In this document: in pieces, positions 20,243 to 28,000 of the stretch
How the letters are laid out: every line of letters starts with the position of its first letter
How positions within the stretch are numbered: the first letter of the stretch is position 1
Assembly: GCA_038114465.1 (NCBI GenBank)
Contig: JAYNQW010000012.1
Coordinates: 1 to 64,000 of the forward strand
DNA from: CALINB01 sp938045325
Lineage (GTDB): Bacteria > Pseudomonadota > Alphaproteobacteria > Rhodospirillales > CALINB01
Reading direction: 5' to 3'
DNA length: 64,000 bases
Made by a program: the position numbers and the translations under genes
Notes under the pieces: generated by a model
Database searches by the model: none
The model's input: the letters and a program-made list of their open reading frames with translations, nothing else
What the model was told of the DNA's origin: nothing

Positions 20243-21064
20243 ATGACCATGCCTAGCATGCCTGAACGACAATCCATGTCTCTGCCCGGCGGGGTGATCA
20301 CGTTCCGTGAAGCCGGGACCGAACATGAAGGGGAAATACCGCTGGTCCTTCTGCACGGCATCAACATCAACTCGGGCATCTGGATGCACCAGTTCGCGCA
20401 TTTCGCCGATCAGTATCACGTCGTCGCCTGGGACGCGCCGAGCTACGGCGGCTCGACCCCCCGGGACGGCGATGTACAGGAATATGCGGGCGCACTCTGC
20501 GAGTTCATCGACACCCTCGACTTCGACGAGATTTATCTTGTCGGCCATTCCTTGGGCGGCGTCATCGCCGGCGCGTTCGCGGGCCGTTATCCGAACCGGC
20601 TCAAGGCCCTCGTTCTCTCATGCACCCATCCGGGGGCCGCGCGCCCCGCCGGCGAGCCGTTGCACGAAAAGTACCTCAAGCGCATCGAAGAACGGCAAAG
20701 CTGCGATCCGGTCGAATACGGCCGCCTGCAGGCTGCCAAGATGACCACCGACGACACGCCGCCCGAACTGATCGAGGAAATCGCCGCCATCGTCGCGGAA
20801 AATCCGGCCGAGCATTTTCCGCTCAACGCGCGCATGAGCCAGGAAGCCGATAACCGCGCGGGCCTTGCGAAGCTGACCGTGCCGACGCTCATCATCAACG
20901 GCGGCCACGACCGGCTCGGCTCGTCGAAGGGCCAGCAGGACCTGATCGCCGTCATGCCGCAGGCGCAAACCCACGTCTTTGAGCATTGCGGCCATTCCCC
21001 TTACCTCGAAGACCCGGCGGCGTATAATGAAACACTCGAAGCGTTTTTGAACAAAGTCGCGTAA
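20243..21064 (+). CDS. Alpha/beta hydrolase
   Basis: A 273-aa alpha/beta hydrolase fold protein. Oxyanion segment LLHGININSGIWMHQF, nucleophile elbow GHSLGG (Ser near residue 98), acid in NGGHDRLGS and catalytic His in HCGHSPYLEDP form a complete triad. There is no signal peptide, so it is cytoplasmic. GAGAGGAACACACGC lies before the ATG; later in-frame ATGs could also serve. It lies between uvrB and an exported ankyrin protein, probably co-transcribed. The substrate is unknown (esterase, lactonase or C-C hydrolase are all possible). Confidence 0.9.
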   Translation: MTMPSMPERQSMSLPGGVITFREAGTEHEGEIPLVLLHGININSGIWMHQFAHFADQYHVVAWDAPSYGGSTPRDGDVQEYAGALCEFIDTLDFDEIYLVGHSLGGVIAGAFAGRYPNRLKALVLSCTHPGAARPAGEPLHEKYLKRIEERQSCDPVEYGRLQAAKMTTDDTPPELIEEIAAIVAENPAEHFPLNARMSQEADNRAGLAKLTVPTLIINGGHDRLGSSKGQQDLIAVMPQAQTHVFEHCGHSPYLEDPAAYNETLEAFLNKVA

Positions 21065-21071
21065 CGGTTTC

Positions 21072-21758
21072 ATGAAACGGTTTTGGCTCGCACTTATCTT
21101 GATACTCGGACTCAATGGGTCGGCCTTCGCGCAGACCGCGCCGTATGAGCACGAGGCCAAGGCGTATACCGGCCTGCTCGCCGCCGCCGATCAAGGCGAT
21201 ATCGATAAAATCAAACAATTAATTGCTAAAGGCGCGGACATCAACGTACGGGATTCGCACGGGCGCACCCCGGTCATGATCGCGGCCCACAATAAGGACC
21301 ATAAAACGGCCTTGGCGCTGATGAAGGCGGGCGCGAACCTGAATCTGCTCGATCGTCAATATTACGACGTGCTGACGATTTCCGGCGTCATCGCCGATGT
21401 GAAGATGGTTGAGCTCGCCCTCAAGCACGGCGCCGATCCGAAACTTATTACCAGTCCCTACGACGGCACCGCGCTCATCGCCGCCGCGCACGAAGGCCAT
21501 GATGGTGTGGTGCGCACACTCGTGAAAGCCGGCGCGCCGCTCGATCACGTCAACAATCTCAACTGGACCGCGGTCATCGAATCCATCGTGCTCGGCGACG
21601 GCGGCAAACGGCACCAAGCGTGTTTGCAAGCCCTCATCGAGGCGGGTGCTGATCTCAACATCCCGGACGGTAACGGTGTGACACCGCTCTCCCTCGCGCG
21701 CGCGCACGGCTTCAAAGAAATGGTCAAGATGCTCGAAGCCGCCGGGGCGAAACCTTAA
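21072..21758 (+). CDS. Exported ankyrin-repeat protein
   Basis: A 228-aa protein with a clear Sec signal peptide (hydrophobic LALILILGLNG, cleavage likely after AFA near residue 20). Five or so ankyrin repeats fill the rest (for example DSHGRTPVMIAAHNKDHKTA and GNGVTPLSLARAHGFKEMV). Ankyrin proteins bind other proteins; a periplasmic location is inferred from the signal. It starts 7 nt after the hydrolase, and its stop overlaps the stop of the convergent dioxygenase gene by 4 nt. Confidence 0.88.
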   Translation: MKRFWLALILILGLNGSAFAQTAPYEHEAKAYTGLLAAADQGDIDKIKQLIAKGADINVRDSHGRTPVMIAAHNKDHKTALALMKAGANLNLLDRQYYDVLTISGVIADVKMVELALKHGADPKLITSPYDGTALIAAAHEGHDGVVRTLVKAGAPLDHVNNLNWTAVIESIVLGDGGKRHQACLQALIEAGADLNIPDGNGVTPLSLARAHGFKEMVKMLEAAGAKP

Positions 21759-22780
21759 ATAAACTCCGGGGCGATGCGCATGCCGCCGCGCGGCCCACCG
21801 TTGGTGCGATCGGCGTATTCGGGGGCTAAGGGCCGGCCGTTCGGCACGTTCAGCCACAACCGCAAGAGACGCCGTTTGGTCGCCGGATCGGTGCCGTCCT
21901 CGAAAGCCTGGCGGGAATGCACCACGATGTGATTGTTGAGGAGCTGCATGTCGCCGCGGCGGAAATCCATGTCGAGGCGGAATTCACCGTCGAGGCATTT
22001 GTCGTTTACAGCATCGAGCGCCTCGCGTTCGAGTGCGGTGAGCTCGACGCCCATTTTTTCCGCCCCTTCGACGATCAGGCGCCGGTTCAGGTGGCACGAT
22101 AATTTTCCTTCAAACAAGCTAAAGACCGGGATGACGTTATTCGTGACTTCGTTCAGATCGCCGCTGACCCCTTCGCCGCGCATGCTGTGGCGGAAACCGC
22201 GATAGAGCACGTCCAAATAGTCAGGATGGTTCTCGACAATATCATCATGAATGGCGATACCGCTGGCGATACAGCTTTCCCCGCCCTTGGCGGCCGGATG
22301 CACGCACAACAGCCCGACGACATCGCAGGCGTCGCTATGGGGCATGAGGCGCGCCGGGGTCGAATAGCCGCGCACGTTGGGGCCGTAGGTGTTGCCGGCG
22401 TCGGTGATCTCCACAATGCGCTGGCCGCGCCGGTTTTGCGTGATCGGACTGCCGAGGTATTGCGCCAAACCCCAATAGAGTGAGCACAACGTAACGTCGT
22501 CGTTCGGGATATCGTCCAACGGCAAGCCGCGCAGCAACACGAAACCGCGGCCGTCTTCCAGCTCGTCGAGCACTGTTTCGATTTTTGCGCTTAACACCGG
22601 GAGCGGAAAATCGTCTTTCGTGATGCTGTAGGGATCGAGGTCTTTTGCCCGCACGGCTTGAACGGCGGCAACGACTTCTCCGGCTTCTTCATCCGAGAGC
22701 TCGACGATCCAATCGGTGTTGGAGTCGTAATCGGCGCGTTTCCACGCCGCAGGACCGCCAAAAATTTTATCGTCAGCCAC
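21755..22780 (-). CDS. TauD/TfdA-family Fe(II)/2-oxoglutarate-dependent dioxygenase
   Basis: A 341-aa enzyme predicted to couple 2-oxoglutarate decarboxylation to oxidation of a small substrate. The iron triad is visible: HSD (about H148, D150) and distal His in NNHIVVHSRQAF (about H288), with Arg residues in KRRLLRLW for 2-oxoglutarate. It is only distantly similar to the two dioxygenases at 25.5 and 26.5 kb. The GTG at 22780, preceded by AAGGAG, overlaps the end of the upstream gene by 8 nt; a GTG at 22822 would add 14 residues. It is the last gene of the accessory minus-strand cluster. Substrate unknown. Confidence 0.85.
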   Translation of the reverse strand: MADDKIFGGPAAWKRADYDSNTDWIVELSDEEAGEVVAAVQAVRAKDLDPYSITKDDFPLPVLSAKIETVLDELEDGRGFVLLRGLPLDDIPNDDVTLCSLYWGLAQYLGSPITQNRRGQRIVEITDAGNTYGPNVRGYSTPARLMPHSDACDVVGLLCVHPAAKGGESCIASGIAIHDDIVENHPDYLDVLYRGFRHSMRGEGVSGDLNEVTNNVIPVFSLFEGKLSCHLNRRLIVEGAEKMGVELTALEREALDAVNDKCLDGEFRLDMDFRRGDMQLLNNHIVVHSRQAFEDGTDPATKRRLLRLWLNVPNGRPLAPEYADRTNGGPRGGMRIAPEFI

Positions 22781-23636
22781 TGGCCAAAAACTCCTTAAGC
22801 CACTTTTTATAATCGCCACCACGCAAAATTTTCTCTTTCAGTTCACCTTTCACGACGTTCTTAATGTCGCCGGGCGGTGTCCCCTCGCGTAAGGCTTTCA
22901 AAGTATCATGCATCGCCTGCACGGCGGCGTGGATCGGAAGGTGCGGCTGCAAACGCACCCGCACCCCTTGCGAGGCGAGATAATCCAAGTCTGCTAATTC
23001 GCCGCCGCTGTGCGCCAGAATAACGGGCACGGATGTTTCGGCCCGCAAGGCCTCAAGCTCATCGCGTTGTTTAATGCCGATGATCATCAACGCATCGACC
23101 CCGGCTTGCTCATAGGCTTTGGCGCGCGCAATCGCATCGTCCAAATTGGTGAAGCTCGGTGCGCTGGTCCGCCCGATAATGGTTAAGGACTTATCGGCGC
23201 GGGCATCGAGTGCGGCTTTCATTTTATCGACGCCTTCTTCGATGGAAATCAACTGCGCCTTGGTGGTGCCGTACGGTTTCGGCAGCTCGGTATCTTCAAT
23301 ACTGAGCGCGGCAACCCCAGCGGTTTCCAATTCCTCAACCGTGCGGCGCACGTTGAGCGCATTGCCGTAACCATGATCGGCATCGACGATGAGCGGCAAA
23401 TTCCCGGCACGATTGATGCGCAAACATTGTTCGGCAAACTCGCTGAGGGTGATGACGACAATATCAGGGGCACCGAGGATCGCCATTGAAGCAACGGAAC
23501 CGGCAAACATGCCGACTTCGCAACCAAGGTCTTCGGCAACACGGGCCGACATGGCATCAAATACGGAACCTGGGTGAACGCAGGCGTCACCGGCTAAGAC
23601 GGCGCGGAATTTTTCCCTGCGGGGTGTCCAGTGCAT
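22773..23636 (-). CDS. Oxaloacetate decarboxylase-like protein, isocitrate lyase/PEP mutase superfamily (copy 1)
   Basis: A 287-aa member of the ICL/PEP mutase superfamily, first in position of three tandem paralogs. The metal and substrate residues fall at the classic superfamily positions: D58, D85, D87 (in VDADHGYGN) and E114 (IEDT). The DADHGYGNALNV and SIEDT motifs and the 287-residue length resemble the oxaloacetate decarboxylase branch more than phosphonate-forming PEP mutases, which carry EDK and a different gating loop. Annotations such as carboxyvinyl-carboxyphosphonate phosphorylmutase are the usual automatic label. It overlaps the dioxygenase start downstream, indicating translational coupling. 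Confidence 0.85.
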   Translation of the reverse strand: MHWTPRREKFRAVLAGDACVHPGSVFDAMSARVAEDLGCEVGMFAGSVASMAILGAPDIVVITLSEFAEQCLRINRAGNLPLIVDADHGYGNALNVRRTVEELETAGVAALSIEDTELPKPYGTTKAQLISIEEGVDKMKAALDARADKSLTIIGRTSAPSFTNLDDAIARAKAYEQAGVDALMIIGIKQRDELEALRAETSVPVILAHSGGELADLDYLASQGVRVRLQPHLPIHAAVQAMHDTLKALREGTPPGDIKNVVKGELKEKILRGGDYKKWLKEFLASG

Positions 23637-23668
23637 GATTAACTATCCGCTTGTCTTTCCCATGCGGA

Positions 23669-24475
23669 TCAACCGCTCGCCAAAAAATCTTTAAGCCAGG
23701 CTTTGTAATCCTTGCCGCGGATCATCATGTCCTTCAAGTCACCACCGGCAACGTTTTCGATCTCGCCGGGCGGCGTGCCCTCGCGCAAGGCCTTCAACGT
23801 ATCGTAGGCGGCTTTCATCGCGGCGTGAATCGGCAGGTGACCTTGCAGCGCCGACTTCACGTTTTTGGAACTCAGATAATCCAGATCGCCGCTCAGGACC
23901 GGCGGCGTCGAACCGAGGCCGATCGGCAGGTCGACGGCATCGGAAACCTGCTCGAGCTGCTCGCGGGTTTTCATCCCGGCGAAGAACAGCCCATCGACGC
24001 CGGTCGTAGCATACGCCTTGGCGCGCTCGACGACCTCTTCGAACGGGGTGATGCCGACGGTGGTGCGCGCGGCAATCACGAGGTTCGGGTCTTGGCGCGC
24101 ATCGAGGGCGGCGCGGATTTTATCCATGCCTTCTTTGATGGGGATCAACCGGTTTTTGCTGGTGCCGTACGGGCGCGGCAGGTCGGTATCCTCGATGCTG
24201 AGCGCGACGACGCCGGCGGTCTCCAGTTCCTCGACCGTGCGACGTACGTTAAGCGCGTTACCGTAACCGTGATCGGCGTCGACCGCCAAAGGCAGATTAC
24301 CGGCACGGTTGATACGGTAGGCTTGTGCGGCAAACTCGCTCAACGTGAGCAGCACAATGTCGGGAACGCCGAGCACAGAAAGCGAACCGACGGAGCCGGA
24401 GAACATACCCATCTCGAAACCGAGGTCCTCGGCCATGCGTGCCGACATCGCATCAAACACGGAGGCCGGATGCAC
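23669..24475 (-). CDS. Oxaloacetate decarboxylase-like protein (copy 2), N-terminus interrupted by TGA
   Basis: Middle paralog of the triplet, with the same D58/D85/D87/E114-equivalent residues. The original start is evident: an excellent AGGGAGG precedes ATG at 24530-24532, but the third codon is TGA (24524-24526) where the two sister genes have TGG (Trp). Beyond the stop the frame stays open and similar to the sisters. The coordinates here use a GTG at 24475, which has GAAGGAG 8 nt upstream and would give a 268-aa protein lacking 19 N-terminal residues. It may be functional by reinitiation, a recent pseudogene, or a sequencing error. Confidence 0.7.
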   Translation of the reverse strand: MHPASVFDAMSARMAEDLGFEMGMFSGSVGSLSVLGVPDIVLLTLSEFAAQAYRINRAGNLPLAVDADHGYGNALNVRRTVEELETAGVVALSIEDTDLPRPYGTSKNRLIPIKEGMDKIRAALDARQDPNLVIAARTTVGITPFEEVVERAKAYATTGVDGLFFAGMKTREQLEQVSDAVDLPIGLGSTPPVLSGDLDYLSSKNVKSALQGHLPIHAAMKAAYDTLKALREGTPPGEIENVAGGDLKDMMIRGKDYKAWLKDFLASG

Positions 24476-24573
24476 GCAGCGGTCTCCTTCGAGAAGGGCG
24501 CGATACCGTTCGCGGCGCGGTGTTCAATGCATGGCAATTCCTCCCTGTTATTCGCTTATGCCCGGCGGCGGTA

Positions 24574-25437
24574 TCAACCGCTCGCCAGGAAGTCCTTCAT
24601 CCATTTCTTATAATCGCTGCCGCGGATCATCATGTCCTTCAAATCGCCGCCGGCAACGTTCTCGATGTCGCTGGACAAAGCGCCCTCGCGCAGCGTCTTC
24701 AAGGTGTCATAAGCCGCTTTCATGGCGGCGTGGATCGGCGCATGACCGCGCAGCGCGATACGCACGTTCTGACCGCCGAGATATTCGGTATCGTTAATCT
24801 CCGGCGGGGTCGAGCCGAGGAAAATCGGAATCTTGATTTCCGCCGCAATCGCTTCCAGCTCGGGCCGGGTTTTCACCCCGGCGAAGAACATCGCATCGAC
24901 ACCGGCTTTTTCATACGCCTTGGCCCGCGCGATAGCGTCCTCGATACCGGTGATACCCGGCGCGCTGGTGCGCCCGGCGATTGAGAGCGTCTTATCCTGA
25001 CGCCCGGCCAGCGCCGCCTTCATCTTGCCGACGCCTTCTTCAATCGAAATCAATTGCGGCTTCGTCGTGCCGTAAGGGCGCGGCAGATCGGTGTCTTCGA
25101 TGGTCAGCCCGGCGACGCCGGCGGTTTCCAATTCCTCGACCGTTCGCTTGACGTTGAGCGCGTTGCCGTAGCCGTGATCGGCGTCGACCATCAGCGGCAA
25201 ATTACCCGCCCGGTTGATGCGATAAGCTTGGCCCGCGAATTCGGTAAGCGTCAGCACGATGAGATCGGGCGCGCCCAAGACGGCGAGCGATGCGGTCGAT
25301 CCGGCAAACATGCCGACCTCGAAGCCAATGTCCTCAGCCATGCGTGCCGACATGGCGTCGTATACCGAGCCCGGGTGAATACATTTGTCGCCTTCGAGAA
25401 GCGCGCGGAAATTTTCGCGGCGGGGTGTCCAGTGCAT
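24574..25437 (-). CDS. Oxaloacetate decarboxylase-like protein, isocitrate lyase/PEP mutase superfamily (copy 3)
   Basis: A 287-aa paralog of the two downstream genes and transcriptionally first of the three. Conserved VDADHGYGN and IEDT motifs supply the metal and substrate residues (D58, D85, D87, E114). AGGAAGGATC lies before the ATG. It shares with copy 2 the C-terminal NVAGGDLKDMMIRG segment, whereas copy 1 differs there, so copies 2 and 3 look like the more recent duplication. It follows the dioxygenase at 25.5 kb on the same strand. The physiological substrate of this triplet is unknown. Confidence 0.85.
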   Translation of the reverse strand: MHWTPRRENFRALLEGDKCIHPGSVYDAMSARMAEDIGFEVGMFAGSTASLAVLGAPDLIVLTLTEFAGQAYRINRAGNLPLMVDADHGYGNALNVKRTVEELETAGVAGLTIEDTDLPRPYGTTKPQLISIEEGVGKMKAALAGRQDKTLSIAGRTSAPGITGIEDAIARAKAYEKAGVDAMFFAGVKTRPELEAIAAEIKIPIFLGSTPPEINDTEYLGGQNVRIALRGHAPIHAAMKAAYDTLKTLREGALSSDIENVAGGDLKDMMIRGSDYKKWMKDFLASG

Positions 25438-25482
25438 TACATTGATCCTTCCTGATTAGTGTTTTTATGAATGGTGTTGCGA

Positions 25483-26370
25483 TTAGCCGTGAAACGCAGG
25501 CCGCTCGCCGGTGATGGTCGTACGATGCATCATGCGCCGGGTGTTTTCGGTGTCGAACGGATAACGTTTGTGTACCGAGCTGCGGTTATCCCAGATCATG
25601 ACATCGCCCGGCTCCCACGGGTGGGCGTAGCGGAATTGATCCTGATCGGCGAAGGTCATCAGCTCGTCGATGATGGGCCGGCTGTCTTCGTCGCTCATGC
25701 CGACAAAATTGCGGCAAAACGTCCAATCGATATGCAGGGTCGGCTTGCCGGTTTCCGGATGGCTGACCACCACCGGATGGGTCACCGGCGGAACCTTATC
25801 GATTTGTTCCTGGGTTAAGGGCGGGCGGTGAGTGTGGCGGGTGTTATGCAACCACACATAATCGTGCACGGCCTCGCGGCCTTTCAGGAATTCTTTTTTC
25901 TCGTCATCGAGCGCGTCGTAAACGGCCGTCATACTGAGGACCACCGTCTCGCCGCCTTGGCCGACGGGGGGATGCTCCAAGCAATAAAACACCGAGCCCA
26001 GGCTCGGGATTTCCATATAGGCGCCGTCGATGTGATAATTCTGCGAACCATCGTAAGCACCGACGTGTTTACCGTCTTCCTTAATATTCGAGACCATGAA
26101 AATTTCCGGCTGCTCCGGATGGCAGTATTGACTCAACACATGCAGCTCGAGCGGGCCGAATTTTTGACTAAAGTCGACTTGCTGCTGCGTTGTCATGTCC
26201 TGGCCCTTGAAGATCAACACCGAGCGTTCGGCGAGTTCCTTTTTGAGCCGGGCGAAATCCGCATCGCTGATCGGCTGGGTAAGGTCAATATTCTTGACCA
26301 TGCTGCCGAGGAGCGGCTTGATCGGCTCAAACTCGATGTTGGTATTGGACGTAACAGCGGTATCGGGCAT
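25483..26370 (-). CDS. TauD/TfdA-family dioxygenase (A)
   Basis: A 295-aa Fe(II)/2-oxoglutarate dioxygenase of the TfdA type. HID (H113, D115) and the distal H267 in DNRSSVHKRYPF are the expected iron ligands, and the Arg pair in NTRRMMHRT binds 2-oxoglutarate. It is clearly paralogous to the next gene at 26543, with the same length and motif positions. Family members act on taurine, 2,4-D, alpha-hydroxy or aryloxy acids, so the substrate is open. It precedes the PEP-mutase-like triplet and probably shares its transcript. Confidence 0.88.
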   Translation of the reverse strand: MPDTAVTSNTNIEFEPIKPLLGSMVKNIDLTQPISDADFARLKKELAERSVLIFKGQDMTTQQQVDFSQKFGPLELHVLSQYCHPEQPEIFMVSNIKEDGKHVGAYDGSQNYHIDGAYMEIPSLGSVFYCLEHPPVGQGGETVVLSMTAVYDALDDEKKEFLKGREAVHDYVWLHNTRHTHRPPLTQEQIDKVPPVTHPVVVSHPETGKPTLHIDWTFCRNFVGMSDEDSRPIIDELMTFADQDQFRYAHPWEPGDVMIWDNRSSVHKRYPFDTENTRRMMHRTTITGERPAFHG

Positions 26371-26443
26371 GGGTTCGCCTCGCGTGGTGATGGGTCCCGC
26401 GGATTTTAGGCCCGCAACGAGACCCGGTCAAACGGGCCCGCGC

Positions 26444-26530
26444 CATGCTTCGAGACGACTGCTTCGCTGCCTCCTCAGCATGAGGTTTCTTTTTTTCCTC
26501 ATCCTGAAGAGTGAAGCGTCTCGAAGGATG
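26444..26530. repeat. Dispersed palindromic repeat, copy 1
   Basis: Two inverted half-units (CATGCTTCGAGACG...GCATGAGG and CTCATCCTGAA...CTCGAAGGATG) separated by a T-rich linker. Related sequences occur at 27495-27573 and 31011-31088. The CATCCTGAG/TCGAAGGATG type is widespread between genes in alphaproteobacteria. Confidence 0.8.
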
Positions 26531-26542
26531 ATGACTGCAAAA

Positions 26543-27424
26543 TCAGCCGTTGAAGGCCGGGCGCTCGCCCATAACAGTGGTGCGGTGCATGCGCCGGCGC
26601 GTGCCTTCGAGATCGAACGGCAGGCGTTTGTGGACCGAGCCGCGGTTGTCCCAGATCATCACGTCACCGACGGTCCAGGTGTGCACGACTTTGAATTGAT
26701 CCTGATCGGCGAAGTCCATCAGCTCCTTGAAGATCGGGCGGCTGTCCTCTTCGCTCATGTCGCCGAAGCGGCGGCAGTACATGGCGTCGATAAAAAGAAT
26801 GTTCTTACCGGTTTCCGGATGGCTGACCACCGCCGGATGCTCGATCGGCGGCGTCTTGGCACGCTGTTCCGGCGTCAGCGGCGTGCGATCGGCGTGATTG
26901 CGCTCGTAATGCCAAACGTAATCGCGGACCACGGTGCGGCCTTCGAGAAATTTTTTCATATCGTCGTCGAGGGCCTCGTACACGGCGGCGAGATTGATCG
27001 CGACGGTTTGCCCGCCCTCTTCCGGATGCTCCAGGCAATAGAACACGGACCCCATGGAGGGTTTCTCCAAATACGCGCAGTCGATGTGATAGATGCGCGA
27101 GCCGTCGTAGGCGCCGATCTTCTTGCCGTCCTCGATGATATTGGAGACGACGAAAATTTCCGGATGGCCGGGCAGGCATAAATCCTGCAGCACGTGATGC
27201 TCGAGTTCCCCGAAGCGTTTCGAGAACGCGATCTGTTCCGCCGGCGTCATGTCCTGGTTTTTGAGGATCAAGACCCCGCGATCGCACATCTGGCGGCGCA
27301 GCTCGGCGAACGCTTCTTCGCTTAAGGGTGCGGCCAAGTCGATGCCCTCGACCGTGCTGCCAACCAACGGCTTGATCGGGGTGTAGGTGATGTTTTCGTT
27401 TGGTGCGGCTGTTGCGGTATCCAT
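26543..27424 (-). CDS. TauD/TfdA-family dioxygenase (B)
   Basis: A 293-aa paralog of the neighbouring dioxygenase. HID (H113, D115) and distal H265 in DNRGSVHKRLPF are the iron ligands. The ATG at 27424 is chosen because CAGGAGG lies just upstream; the longer open frame runs back through a repeat and is not coding. The two paralogs share most of their C-terminal 40 residues but differ around the active-site HID (GAYMEIPS versus CAYLEKPS), which could indicate different substrates. Palindromic repeats flank the gene on both sides. Confidence 0.88.
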   Translation of the reverse strand: MDTATAAPNENITYTPIKPLVGSTVEGIDLAAPLSEEAFAELRRQMCDRGVLILKNQDMTPAEQIAFSKRFGELEHHVLQDLCLPGHPEIFVVSNIIEDGKKIGAYDGSRIYHIDCAYLEKPSMGSVFYCLEHPEEGGQTVAINLAAVYEALDDDMKKFLEGRTVVRDYVWHYERNHADRTPLTPEQRAKTPPIEHPAVVSHPETGKNILFIDAMYCRRFGDMSEEDSRPIFKELMDFADQDQFKVVHTWTVGDVMIWDNRGSVHKRLPFDLEGTRRRMHRTTVMGERPAFNG

Positions 27425-27494
27425 GATGCCTCCTGTGGGTCCTAATTTACGCCCGCGCGGCTGTGGCGTCAAAAAAACGGTGCCAAGATTTAGA

Positions 27495-27573
27495 CATGCT
27501 TCGAGACGGCTGCTTTGCAGCCTCCTCAGCATGAGGATTATTCTTAACTTCATCCTGAGCGTGTCGAAGGATG
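27495..27573. repeat. Dispersed palindromic repeat, copy 2
   Basis: Starts with CATGCTTCGAGACGGCTGC and ends CATCCTGAGCGTGTCGAAGGATG, the same two inverted half-units as at 26444. It lies between the CULT gene and dioxygenase B. Confidence 0.8.
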
Positions 27574-27582
27574 GCGATTGGA

Positions 27583-27978
27583 TCAGGCGTTTTTCTTTTG
27601 CATGGTCAGCTTGGGCTTGATCAGACCGAAGAACACATCGCCCGCATTCCCGAAACGCCAGCCGAGATGCTCGTTGCAGCCCAGACAATGCGCGACCTGC
27701 CAGCGATAGCCTTTGAACCAGGTAAATTCGTCCGATGGTGTGCCGTGACCGCCGACACCGGGGGCTTCGGCAAAACAGATGACGCGAAATACCACCCCGG
27801 CCGGGTTGAAAAACACATGCTCGTGTCCGCCATCGACGCCGTTTCCATGGTCGTTACCTCTGGCCGTTTTCCATTTTGTGTTGGTGATCACGTGGCCGCA
27901 AGCGGCGCAGTAAATCTCGTCGGCGTCCCGGGTCTCCGCCTCCCGCTCGACTTTCGCATCCGGTGCAAGTTGGAGCAT
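27583..27978 (-). CDS. Single-domain CULT (cereblon thalidomide-binding-domain-like) protein
   Basis: A 131-aa protein consisting of one CULT domain. Two zinc pairs are present, C24/C27 (CAAC) and C98/C101 (CLGC). HEHVFFNPAGVVFRVICFAEAPG precedes the signature FTWFKGYRW...HLGWRF. W87, W93 and W107 correspond to the three tryptophans of the human cereblon thalidomide pocket, and F109 to the fourth aromatic. From memory it closely resembles the Magnetospirillum cereblon isoform 4 used in structural work. Bacterial CULT proteins are small and cytoplasmic, and their natural ligand and role are unknown. It lies between an MmgE/PrpD gene and a dioxygenase on the same strand. Confidence 0.88.
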   Translation of the reverse strand: MLQLAPDAKVEREAETRDADEIYCAACGHVITNTKWKTARGNDHGNGVDGGHEHVFFNPAGVVFRVICFAEAPGVGGHGTPSDEFTWFKGYRWQVAHCLGCNEHLGWRFGNAGDVFFGLIKPKLTMQKKNA

Positions 27979-28000
27979 CCGCGCCCCCGTGAAAAATTAA

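Noticed and set aside
22773..25437. Phosphonate biosynthesis by true PEP mutases
   Set aside because: Motifs fit the oxaloacetate decarboxylase branch, and no phosphonopyruvate decarboxylase gene is nearby.
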